This document shows positions 28,601-41,500 of a stretch of DNA of 64,000 bases, piece by piece. The notes under the pieces were generated by a model. That model was not told the origin of the DNA. It made no database searches and worked only from the letters and a program-made list of their open reading frames with translations. The DNA is taken from assembly GCA_964035545.1 (NCBI GenBank), contig OZ037770.1, forward strand, positions 14,792,642 through 14,856,641. Direction: 5' to 3'. A program made the translations under genes and the position numbers. Numbering within the stretch: position 1 is the first letter of the stretch; each line of letters starts with the position of its first letter. The stretch is from Bugula neritina. Lineage: Eukaryota; Bryozoa; Gymnolaemata; Cheilostomatida; Bugulidae.

Positions 28601-31232
28601 TTCGAGAAAGCCTGTAATGGTAAATATTGTTAGATGTTATTTTCTTATTATGATAAGCTGTAATTCAATCAATTATATAAGAAAATATCATAAGCAGAAA
28701 GAGAGACTTACAGTTCGTGAATAGTGCATCACACTTCTGTAGTCATACACAGTACCAAAGAGATCTACACTGTCGGCCTTCTGAGCTTCAAAGTTATGAT
28801 GTAGACCAGAGTTGACATTCTCCAGATGTATGTTGATATAACTATCTCTGTCTGGTCTGCTCTGCTCGTGCCAGAAACCCAGAGCGTGCATGAACTCGTG
28901 AATGGCCGTCTTCTTGACCTGAAAATCAGTAACCAATAGTAAGTATTGTTCTTTTGAAATCATACCAGAACTTCATGAGCTGTTAGAGGCATTTGCGCAT
29001 GTTTAGAATTAAAAATTCTCTAAGATTTTGCGACGAACCGTCTTTCCTTGCCAGCATAAGTGGGAAAAAAAGAAAGAGTGTGAAAATCAGACCCTAATAC
29101 TATCAATTTCCATATATTGTGGTTTTAAAATTGTAAAGTATTTTTGCATTGTGAGCACATTGTACAACTGTTGAAATCAGCAGGTTTTAAACTTTAGAGC
29201 AGTACAAGAAAACTTTTAGTGGCAGAACAGTTTTTGACCGAAATTTGTAAAAACAATGTACGAATGTGCTTTTGAAATGTGGCTAATAATTTACATTTAG
29301 TTTAATTGACAATCTTTAAGCAGCAAGTGAGTCAGTGTGGAAAGTAAAGATATCAAAGTATCGGCAGGTTAACGACTTACATAGAGACAACCTTGACCTA
29401 AACTCATATCTTGAGCTCCACCCAATCGGCCAATGAATGACCAACAGCCACCGCCTCTCTGTATTTTAACATAATCTTTCTGATTGGTGCGCTGAACCAA
29501 ACGTATGCAGGTGTGTTTTTCGTACGCTGCTTTGACTTCTTCAAATACCCTGAGCTCTTCTGAAGCTGAAAATTTAATAAAAACAATCAGAGCCATGACC
29601 AGCAATGCTTATAGTACTTTAGTTTACATGCAGCGAATACAAACTAAAACTATTCCTGAAAAAATAGATTTTATCTGCTGCTATATAACACGATGCCTAT
29701 TATTGAAAGGAATATCTCGCTTGCTATGTAATAAATTAATTTTGCTTATACTTATATTATAAAATATTGATGCTACTATTACAAATCAAATAAAATGAAA
29801 TATATTTCTAGTATTTTTATATAACAAAATAGACTATAGTTTATCTGAAAAATATAACAAAAAGTAGCATGATTATTCTATTTCAATCTATCGCAAGATT
29901 CTTCTTTGTCCGTCATGATAAAGATAACTATGCTGATTTGTTTGTAAATTGCTAAGTTTGACAACTCATGTTATATAGCAAGTCAAAGTCTTGTTTTTAT
30001 TTGTGTTTATGTTGATTGCAATGCACAAAGATTTCAAATTGCATAATGAATGCACGTAAGTCACTTACTGTGGGAATTAGTTATTGTGTATGGAACGAAT
30101 TTTAGATTCCAGTAGATGTCTGTTCCTTTTTTCACATTTCTCTTTCCTCTTCTTCTCTGGGTTGCGCCAGATCTACCCTTAGACACCAAAGGCACTATTT
30201 CTGAGTCACACTTGCCATTGAGAGGAATCTGACCGGGGCGGTTCACAGGTTGAATGATGTCACTGCCGTCATTCGTGTATTCACATGGCGTTCGGTACGC
30301 GATGTCGAGCTCGGTGATCACAGCTGATCGGTCAGGCGTGACTCGAACCACATCGTCTGCAACATGATAGAAGTTTTAAATGATACTTGATAACCAATAG
30401 CAATTAATTTGCTACTTATATATAATGTAGCAACATAATATCTAGTATAACGTTATGAGTCATTATTAGTTTGATCAGTGTATTCCAGAATGTACCAAAA
30501 GATATTTAGTATAAGCTGCTGTAAATTTCACTAATAAAACAAAAATTTTCTACTTTATTTTCTCACATTAAATACAGGAACTATATTATTTTAGTGTTAT
30601 TATACTCAATTTGTTGAACACATCAAACTTAAAAATTACACCAAAAATAGTAAAGCAAGATATTAGACTTTCATACACGATAAAAAGTTTTCGACACCAT
30701 ATCATAAAATTGTAGTTTTTACCTAAAATATCACGGGATGTTGGGGCACCTGATCTATCAATAGCAGCATTAGCTGCCTCTTCCAGAATCTGGTCAATGG
30801 GTTTGAGATCTTCATAAGTAGAGGAGGTAACTCCAACAACCTGAAAGTGTGTCAATATTCCAAGTAGAGTGAAGACAACACAAAGCATTCTTAGTAGAGT
30901 GAAGGCAATGCAAAGCATTCTTACTAAACTAAAGACAATTCACAGAAAACAAAAAATGTAGCCAATAAAATTGAATAAGGCATTAAGTTTATGTTTCGCA
31001 AAAGTAGCAAATCCAATGACCAGCTTTATATTTTTTAGATTATCTCTACTCTCCAGTCAAAAGTTTATGAGTAAATTATTAAAAAAAATTAAAACATTTG
31101 TTAAAAATAAATAACATCATGTCATAAAAACATAGTATATTAGTCTGTTATAATATACGCACTATATATCAATATAAAGCACAACTAATGAAGGAATCTT
31201 ACCAGAAGCAATAGAATGGTGAAGCACTTCAT
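25634..31232 (-). CDS. secreted astacin-family zinc metalloprotease, paralogue 1
   Basis: Twelve exons on the minus strand join in frame to about 585 residues: 31232-31203, 30840-30723, 30356-30069, 29565-29381, 28918-28712, 28611-28485, 28244-28128, 27844-27776, 27469-27168, 27082-26916, 26577-26517, 25720-25634. Order: signal peptide (about 1-17); prosegment with an RRRGKR furin-type site at 117-122; astacin catalytic domain with HEFMHALGFWH (214-224) and the Met-turn SVMHY (269-273); a Cys-rich module (about 319-357, CPAGSYRGKDCQCYC); a short Thr/Pro linker (358-380); an EGF-like domain (381-425); and a MAM-like C-terminal domain with VSPEL, FWCLSLNYNL and IGARAYPW. It should be an active extracellular endopeptidase. 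The prosegment has G-x-C-D (97-100) where many astacins use F-x-G-D to block the zinc. Conserved leader and TATA sequence are shared with paralogue 2. Confidence 0.9.
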
Positions 31233-31337
31233 CTTTTGATGAACAAAACTCTGTCTTCTCTTTGCTAAGAGGAATAAACTTCAAGTTTCTCCTGTTCTCA
31301 GCCAAAGCAGAATGACTTTCTGAGAAAGAAAACTTTC

Positions 31338-31345
31338 TTATATAG
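31338..31345 (-). promoter_or_regulatory. TATA box of astacin paralogue 1
   Basis: CTATATAA on the minus strand lies 106 bases upstream of the start codon. An AGTCATTCTG motif follows about 25-30 bases downstream, where an initiator would lie. The same TATA and AGTCATTC.G arrangement precedes paralogue 2. An ATTGGCTCAT element (CCAAT in inverse) sits about 30 bases further upstream. Confidence 0.65.
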
Positions 31346-31389
31346 ATGAGGGTTGGGCGATGAGCCAATCCGCGTTAGTCACTGCGTGG

Positions 31390-34300
31390 CGCAGGTAATT
31401 GGCTATAAAAAACAGCTTATCCTTTCAGAAAGCTTTATTCTATGATATCATGCTTTGTTTTTCTTAGAACCTAAGATGTTATGTAAACTGGGTGAGGTTT
31501 TAAAGAATATATCTCAAGATTTAAACCGCAAAGTCTTCCTGCATCCTGTGCGCAAGTTTTTGCTCATCCAGGACACTGACCGATTGTATCAAACAAGAAA
31601 CTCATTTCACACAAAATTAGTTTTAATTGAAAACTGAAAATTAGCAAATCACATTAAAGTTTATAATTGAAGAAATTTAGCCCCATATTTTGTTTTCAGA
31701 AAAGTTGCTTCTTTTTTATATAGGGTTAAGTTTACATTAGCAGAAGTCTTGTAAAATTACGTTCAAATTCTTATTTTAATTAGTAGATTTGCCAAAATTC
31801 AATAGTAGACATCATAACAAACATATTAACCGATATATTGTCGTTTAGAACTAATTATATACCAAAACAACTACGCTCAAACTGATTCGAGTTGAACTAT
31901 AGCAGAAGCCTAATGCCTGCCAAACTTAAAATAAAAGTTTGCTATTAGAAATTGTCTTATTCAAATAAGTTTGAGATCAACATGTTGAAATAGAGGTTTA
32001 AATGTTGCCGAAGTGCAATTATTAGTGTGCTGCTTCCTATATCCTACATTTTTTCAGCCAAAAACTATGCAATTTTTTATATTGCATCTCATAATCTACA
32101 AACAGTTATTGGTCTTTCATTCTTTCTGTATGACTCGATCTGTAGAACATTGTATTTACACAAGACTGTCTATACAAGCTATATTAAGTAGGAAATGACA
32201 ATTAATCTTACCGTATAATCAGCTGTCATTTAAATCATTTGCATTACTCACAAATCCTGTCTGTTTTGATGGACATTAAAAAGCTAATAATCCTTTTAAG
32301 ATTTTCTATAATTACAGGATTTGAAGGTGATTTAGAATTTAGATTAATCAGTGCAATAGAATTATTATTTTTCCTTAAGATTATTCTATCAGCTTTTGTC
32401 TGAAAAATATACACATTTTGTCTGCCATGTTTTGGTAGTAGCATGTATATATATGCAAACAAGTTAGATCATTCTTCTAAACATATTTGTTATTGATTTA
32501 GTGTTTTATTAAGGCTTCATTAGTGCTTTCTATGAAGGAAAATGTAATATTGTATATAATTCAAGGCTTCAGAGGCATATTTACTTGCTCATAGCAGTAC
32601 AGCAATAAAAATAACTAAATGTAATACATATAGTGAGATATGACAACTATATTTTAAACACATTAAAATAAAATATATATAAGATATGATACAACAAATA
32701 TAAAATAACTTAATATTACTATACTATATAAAACATGATACAATACCATGTAAGAAACACACTGCATGGTGTGAATATACTATGTAATGTAACAAAATGA
32801 CATAATTTAGTATGCAAAATTGCACACGAAAAACTAAAGAACGTGAAACGCTGACTTTAAATGCTGCCAAGTACTTACTCATACATGCAGCTACTTTAGA
32901 TCCTTAAAAACTACGGCTAGCAAATAAGAGACTATTACTATGTATATATTACTCATAACTTTTATAAAAAGAAAATATATGGAAGTGAATTTGGATATAA
33001 GGAATTCGTGCAATATATGTACTTAATTGATTTGCAGAATTGGTATAGTTTAACCATCTTATTAGCGAAGCTAGTGTCATTTTTATAGTAGCTAGTGTGA
33101 TTGCTGTTTGAATAACCCCAGGAAGACGTCACAAAAATTCCAACATTTACAACTCATTTTCGCAGCTCATTAATACAAAATAGAGGAGTAATTACGTGCA
33201 CACTGGGTCAAATATCCAGCCTGAGTGCACTATTGTATAGATGTTGCAAGAGAAAATGAACCAAAAGTTTAGTCCCACGAAACAACATCCTATGGCGTAA
33301 TTTGCACTTCCTTTATCTCAAACTGCAAACTCTTACACTTTGAAAAGATAAAACAAACAACGTTATGTAATTCAAAATACTTTTTAGTCAAAATAACACT
33401 TTTCTTTCTTTACACTTACTAATTGAGTTAAAAAATAACAGGATGTCACTTTTAGGTAGAGATATGAAAAGCTTTGGTTTTGGAAACATGAATCACATTG
33501 GAGACGCTGAGATAATGCCGAAGGATTATGCTATGAAATCATTTTAATAATCTGATTTTGTAGACCAGCCTTTGTACTTGACCCTTGTACTTAGCTCTTT
33601 ATTTTGTTAGTTTTAAACCTCTTTATCCTTCAAATTATAGGTTGTCCTAAAATAGCAGAGCTCTCTAAACAATTAGTAAGTTGTTACTAATTGTCATTCT
33701 ACTGTATGTTGGTTCACAGAACGAGTGGAGAACTCTAAGTAACAGAACATTATCTGATTCCTCAGAGAGAAATATTTTTTAGCAAAGCAACAACAAATAT
33801 GAAGGCTCCTAATTATTATTTGTGTATGAATGAACACTGCTTGTTACTAAACATTTTATATAAAGCTTAGCTATAAATATTTGCTGAATTACCAGGCAAC
33901 TTAGCTGGGTGATATTGAATATTATAGACTTTGCTAATACATGAAATAATTATATTGAAATACAGCTGCTTTTTTAGATACTTTTGCTCTGAAAAGTATA
34001 AAAAGCAAAGGATTTTAATCTGGGCCACACTTAACAAATTGTTATACACTTGTGTGTATTGTCAAACAATGGGCATTCGGCCATTATCTTGTATTAAGTT
34101 AATAGATTATATTTTATACTACGCATTTTGGCTAATTATATCAGTGATTCAACAATTAATTATTAAACTTAAGCCACTATAGATAAAATTGTATATACCC
34201 TGGTAAGATTTGGTTGACTTTCTGCATATGATTCATCATTTACGTCTTGCAAAGCATTAAATAAAAGATGCCTTAAGATATTTTATCAGAACTGCTTAAA

Positions 34301-35562
34301 AACTGCTAAACCAGGAAACATCTTTAGCCTCAGATCTTCACCAAGACTTTCACAAGAGATGTGCCTCTACTAAGCTGACCCTTAATGGTCACATTATAAC
34401 CAGGGTTCTTCGCATCACATTATTATGTTGCAATACAGCTCATGGTATTGTCAAGATTACTGCTACTTCATCAACAACAACATTTCATATATAGACGTTG
34501 GTAAAATAATTATTGTGAAACATTCTAACTATAATTGTTTTAATTTGAACTACTGAACATACTATCGCAGATGCAAGCTAACGTGGTTCATGGAATGCTC
34601 CCCTATTTTGCATGTTATGTTATATAATAAATCATATATATCATGATACGCCTTTAAAATGTGAGTAAATTTTTTATACACCTGTCATAATTTGTGTTTT
34701 ATTCAAAGCTGTTAGACTCAGCATATAATAAATAATTCAACTTGAATTTAATGCTCACTCAAAATCATTTTAAAGTAGTTGATCTTAATTTTCAGGACTT
34801 CGAAAGTGCAAGAAAAATATGAAATTTTGAGCTTCATGCATGCCACTATAATTGTTATGTAACTTTATGGTTTGTTAGTTAAAATCGTTTTATTTGCACA
34901 GCTTTACATGCCTTAGTTGTTATTCTAATATGTGCTGGCGTTGCGCCAAAACCATGCTGATTTTGGTCAGCAGCAGATAAAATACCGGCTTAGATGCAGA
35001 ATAAAGTGGATATCATAATTTTATTTTCATAACAAACATTGAATACAATATTACTGCTAGCTATTACTACAAAAATTTTGAAAACAAAAAATGAATATAT
35101 AGTTTTGCCACACAATTAAATCATTATTATTTAGTAAGAAGAGACGATATCTAAATAAATAAATTTCGACAGCTTTTTTCTACCAGCTAAAATATCACTA
35201 AAACATTTGTCTATGCTAAACTAATTAATTCTATCCAACTGTAATCAAAAGAAATTATTTTATTTACTTAAATCATAATATAGCAATTGCTTGTACATTG
35301 GCTATATAATATTTTTACTATAATATTTACAAGTACTGTATTAGACAAAGCAATTATTACTGTTAATAAAAGACTAACTTTTAAAAGGTAATGATCATTT
35401 GTAAAAGATAGACTGAAAAGACTTTTTAATTCAAATCTGTAATAATCTGTTTGAATAACAATTCAGTTTTCCTGAGTAATGCATTTAGACAATGATATTA
35501 TTGGAAGAATGACCCATCAGATTATATAATATCCTGAAGTGTCTATCACACTGGAGCTGAGT
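31390..35562. other. 4.2-kb intergenic region between the astacin paralogues
   Basis: AT-rich sequence without a recognisable exon. It holds the promoter of paralogue 1 on its left and probably the 3' untranslated region of paralogue 2 on its right (TTTATT at 35269-35274 is AATAAA on the minus strand). No strong repeat was seen. Confidence 0.45.
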
Positions 35563-38500
35563 CTAACAAGCATAGACCTTCAGGGGGTCTAGGTTTACGC
35601 TCCAAACTCCACTATAACTCCAAGGGTAAGATCTGGCACCAAGTCTCATCTGTAGAGAAAGTAGCCATTGTAATTGTCAAATTATGCCATATGTTACGCT
35701 CAAAACCTATGAATGTCATTTAGGTCACAGCCAGTGGCAGGTGAGAGGTGACAGATAGTGGCAGGTGATATGTGAAAGCTAATTAAATGATATGTGACAG
35801 GTGACAGCTATAGTGACAGGTAGCATTCATAGGTCACATGGATAGTGGCAGGTGAGAGGTGACAGCTAGATAGTGACAGAAAATAGTTGACAAGTTGTGA
35901 GTAACAGGTTGTATTATAGGTGTGAGGTAATTTTAATGTTAGTGTATTATATGATAGGAGCAGCAAGGGAATGTCTTTGTAGTTTGTCACATAGATCTAG
36001 ACTGATTTATTATTGAACTTCATAAGTGTACATAAACATAGCAAATCATATATCCTGTTGCTGACCTGACAGACTCTTGCAACAGGGTTAAAATAACAGC
36101 ACCGATGACAAAACAGGTTTCTTGTTCTGATTCACTAATTACTACAACATTACATCCCTTATGTATTTCAAAGAAAAGATACTAGGTATATGTAAAACTG
36201 ATTACAATAGTTTAACTGTTTACACTATGTAGCAACAAAATATAACATAAAATATTCTGTGCCTCTGCTCTACTATGTATTAATAACTTTATAAATCTGC
36301 TAACTAATAATAAAATGCAGGCACACAAATAAGATCTGGGAACACCTAGAGGGGTAGCCTTTTCATTAAACTTTAATTTTAGCTAGCCAGTTTGCGCGCC
36401 CAGTGCGTGAACTACATAATTACCGTATCTATCGGGTGGTTTACGGCTTCGTGCTGAAGAACGAGGCGTTGCAGATTGCGCTGTTGGCAACATGTTTTTA
36501 ACTTGGTTACTCTGGCTAGTTGACTCCAAACTACCGGCAGGGACAACTTTCACAAAAGTTGAATTTCTGCGTAAGCATTTTCCATTCTCATCTCTTACCA
36601 CAACTTCAGAACCTTGTTTTGCTACCACTTCTTGCTTTTCATTTGAAAAGTTAGCATCCAGTTTCCCCTTTTTCTCCTTTCTAACTAAAACTGTATCCCC
36701 TACTTGCACTTCGCTTAAATTACATTTCCGGTCTAAAATCTCTTTGTTTACAATTTTAGATGCAGCATCATTTTCTGCCGCCCTTTCAAAAACAGTGCTA
36801 TCAAACTCTTGGCTCAAAGTAGGAAATTTGGTTTTCATCTCCCGGCCAAATAGCAATGTGAATGGCGCCACACCAGTACTACTATGAGGGGTTGACCTGT
36901 ATGCAATCAGCAATTTTCGTAACTCCCTCCCCAAATTTTGGCCATTCTCATGCGCTATTCTCAAAGATTTCAATATTGTTCTGTTGCACCTCTCTACTTC
37001 CCCATTGGCTTGAGGCCAGAGAGGTGTAGTTGACACCCACTTAATCCTATGCTCATTTAGATACCTCTGAAACTCTTCAGAAATAAACTGAGGACCATTA
37101 TCTGTCCTCAGCGCATCACAGTAGCCATACCTAGCAAATATGGTGTCTAGAAACTCTACTATTTTCTCAGATTTTGTAGAGGTCAAGAATGCACATTCAA
37201 AATATCTGCTGTAATAGTCAACTAATACTATTATTGATTGGCCATTAGGCAGTGGTCCCATCAAATCTGCACTCAGAAAAGACCATGGCTTATCAGGAAA
37301 TTTTGTCATGCTGACAGGTTGAGGTGGATCAGGTTTAGCAACTGACATACAATCAATGCATTGCCTACAGTGTGATTCAGCTTGTTTATCAATTCCTGGC
37401 CACCATACCTTAGACCTCAATCTCTGTTTAGTTTTCACAATACCTTGGTGACCTTCATGTGCTAATTGAATCACGTGATTGCGTAAACACACTGGCACAA
37501 CAATTCTATTATTTCTTAGCACTACATTTTGCACCTCACTAAGTTCACCCGACACTGCCTTATAGCCTATGCTACAACTGCCGAAGTCATTATCCTGTAT
37601 TGCTTTAACCAACTGCTGAATTTCATTGCACTGACAGCTGATGACAGGTGACAGGTTATAGTTAGGTATTTTATATTATATAATGAGTTGTGTTGTATTA
37701 TTATAAAACAAAGCACCTTATTACAAAACATTGTAATATACTATTATTCTATTATTTATATACAATAGCAAGATTATTATTTCATAATTACATGTATATG
37801 TTTATAGTATCTTTCATAATAACAGATGCTATAATTTGTACCAAGTCATGTGTTATAAAAGATGCAATTAAGTACAATGTAGTATAATACACAACTCAAT
37901 ATATTATACTATAAATAAACTATTTAGAAGAATATTGAGAGTATTATTATGTTATACTGTTTATTATATTTAATATATTGTATTTTATTATCTTATATTA
38001 TAATATTTTACTTACATTAGTTTCAGCTCCTGTTGTTTCAATCTTCAAGGTAAGGGGGTACCAAACAGGTGAGTTACTGTAAAAAGAAAAAGGTCATTAG
38101 AATAGATTATCAGCATAATTATGTCAATAACCTTTTATACTTTCAACAAGTAAAGTAGTTGTTTATCTTCAACTTTTTTGTCAAATTTATTGATTAAATA
38201 AAATAAATATTATTATTTGGTGTGGCTGCGATGATGTGTTTTAACCTTTGATGAGCTTATAAATTGTCTTGAGTCAATATACCAGTAGGCTAATTTGAGA
38301 AAAAAATGTTCAAAATTAAGTGGTTTTATACAATCTATTTGAATAAAAACTGCTATAATTGCTATTTGGTGTTTTACTTACCCTTCTGAGTAAAAAACTT
38401 TGTAAGGTTTCCATCGTCTATCAGCTGAACTGAATTCTACAAAAAGGGCTCCATAATTGAGGTTGTAGTTGAGAGATATACACCAAAATTGTCCTCCATT

Positions 38501-41500
38501 TCTTTCAGAAAGTGGGGGCGTTTCTAAAGCTGCCCATACTCTGCTTCCCTGTAAAGAGTAAAGACTCTTAAATTTCCAGAGAAAGCAATCAGTGCCATAA
38601 AACAATAATAAACAATTCTTTGTTGTTATTGGATACTGGGCATAAGTGTGAGCAATTGATATTTGTATATGTTTAAACTTCAATTTTATCTTCTATAACC
38701 TTGTGCTAGTTATAACAATATAGTATTTCTGAGGCTGATAGATGCTGTGATGTGACAGCCTATTGTGTCAATGTCAAGCTGAAATGGTATAAGAAATGAA
38801 TCTTTCTATAAGAAGCTCAGAATTAGAAATAATTGAGTGCAATATAGTTTGGGATTCTCAAGTTTAGTGTTTGGGGTTTAGTTTGGAACTTTGAGCCCCC
38901 AACTTTAGACTCGAGATCCCAAACTACTGCACTCAGTCACTCTCAACTTTGAGCTGCTTATAGTTTTACTTCAAGTCAAGGTCAAGGTTACAATACCTGG
39001 CCAGCAGCTCTCAGTCTATACGCGTTTTTCTGCAAACCAAACTGGAGGTTGGGCTCGGCTCCACGGTCCGGATGCCAGTTGATTGGAGTTCTTTGGTTAA
39101 GGAAGGGAGGAATTCTATCTCCTGCAGTCTGAAACATTTCACCTCCAACTTCCTTTTCACATTTCCAGCCGTTCCCCGATGTATAGGTGTCCATACACTC
39201 GCATGTTCCATTTACGGTGTTACAGAAAGAGTTCGGTATTCTAGCACATGCTCTCAGGCCTTTCTCCTCGCACCCACAGTACTCGTCCGGCCTGCTACAT
39301 CCTGTTATGAAAAAATGATACAAATAATTATATTTGATTTTAAAGTATATGTTTTTAGTGAATCTAGACATCTTTCCAACCCACAAACTATGCATCTTTG
39401 TGACTATTAGGCATATATAGTCATGAGCTTGACTGTACAAGCTAAGACAACATCCCCTGCATGCAATTCTATTGCAGGTAAACAAGATTGTTAATTTCAG
39501 CGTATATAATTTTTTGCCGCAGACTTTTTTGCATCAAAGTGTCCCATCTCAAGAACATTTGCAAAATTTACAATTCATAATATTTTACTAAATTATGACA
39601 TGTACCAGTAACTCCTTCAACTCATGTTGGTGCAACAGAAAAACTAAAACTTTGACATAATTTGCCTATAAAGTCTTTAGGTTTTCAATATCAACTGCAA
39701 CTTTTAAGACGACCCATTACATTGCATTATGGGAGAAAGTAGTTGAGGCATGATTTATAACCAATACTTACTGGGAATTCGAACCTTTACACACCTAGCT
39801 CGTCTACCTGGTCGTTTACTGTATTTATATCCCAACTTGCAGACACATTTGCCTGAATCTTTGTCACATATACTCTTTGATACCTTGCGGCATTCTCTGG
39901 AGTAACCTCCCCACCTTGTGACCTTGCAATTGCAGTTCTCATTTGGCTCTTTGCACTCCTTATCTATAATAAAACAGAAAGCTTTATATTAATTTACCAG
40001 TGTTTTAGTGCATATTGGCAAATGACAATTCATATGCTTTTAGTAGGTACAGCTTTTGGTGCATAAATTACCTTTGCAAGTTTTTAAAGAGAACATCTTT
40101 AGTTATTTTTCAAGCTCACAAAAAATTGGCTACTTGCTTCAAATTAGGTGAAAACTCAACAAAGCGCTTCAAGTGAATTAAATATGCCATTAGTGATTTG
40201 TCTCTTTGCAAGTTTTAAATTCAGCTATGATGAAAAATTCAGTAAAATGATTTCTACTTTTGCAGACGCATCAATTAATTATAAGTCAGCTTCCTGTTAT
40301 CCTACTTACAGAGCAGCAGGCTAACTATTTTTGTACAACATTAGTGCAAAAATACTACTGCCAACATTTTGTTCAAACAGTGGAAGTGAAACCAGCTAAC
40401 TCTTAATTGCTACAATATAGCTCGGAGAGGAGCTAACTCCTAGACCTCGGAGTTGATAAGTCACATGTTTATACTTGACTTAAAAGCAGAAATTCACAAG
40501 AAAGTTGCTCACCTGGTGAAATAGTAGGTTTAAGAGTTGTTGTTGGTGTGGAAGTAGTTGTTGGCTTAGAGGTTGTTGACCTAGGGGTCGTTGGCATTGG
40601 AGTCGTTGGTTTTGGAGTCGTTGGCATTGGTGTCGTTGGTTTTGGTGTTGTTGGCTTTGGTGTTGTTGGTCTTGGAGTTGTCACTACATAAAAGATATTC
40701 TTATAATATTATCAGCATTTAAAATAAACTAATGATTCAAAATATTGAAAACATAAATAAGATAAATTAGTAAGAAAAAGTTCGAAAGCAATTAAAAATG
40801 TTTTCCAATACTAGAACAAAACCTATTTAAGCATTATTAATTATAGCTAACACGGATATAGTTGCGTTACGCTTAGAAATGCAGCTTTTTGTAATGAATT
40901 TTAGTAATGAAAGAATTTAGGATATATTTTGTTTATCTGTGAAGTTATGTTCTCATACCTGAATCACAAAGAACAGCTGGCTCATTGTTGTTTATGTCAT
41001 CATTTGAGCAGTAGCACTGGCAGTCCTTCCCTCTGTAGGCACCTGCTGGGCACCTGTCAGCTGTGTTACACTCACCTGCAAAGAAGTGTCCACAGTTATA
41101 ACAACCAATCAGCTAAAAATTGTATTTGTGATGCTTTTCTTAAAAAGATTCATGGTTTCTCAAAATTTGTGCATTGTCCAATAAAAATAATTTCAGTGTA
41201 TACTTTTAAAACAAAGATACACGACTTTAGAAATTATGTTAAGGAAAAGACAACCAATACAGTTGAAGTCAATGATTAAAATTATACATACTATCACATG
41301 TGTAGAGTTTATGCAGAATGTAGAGATCAAGGAAAGAAAATGTGGGACCTCTGCCAATGATGTCTAAGAACTTTGGATTCTTTGTAGTGATTGTATCTCT
41401 CCGATTGTTTGAGAAAGCCTGTGATGGTAAATGTTGTTTGATGTTATTTTCTTAATATGATAAGAGAGAACTGTGATTCAGAGGTCCCTCAATGTCCCCC

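Noticed and set aside
36492-36887. Plus-strand frame of 131 residues
   Set aside because: It is the antisense shadow of the retroelement integrase frame on the minus strand.
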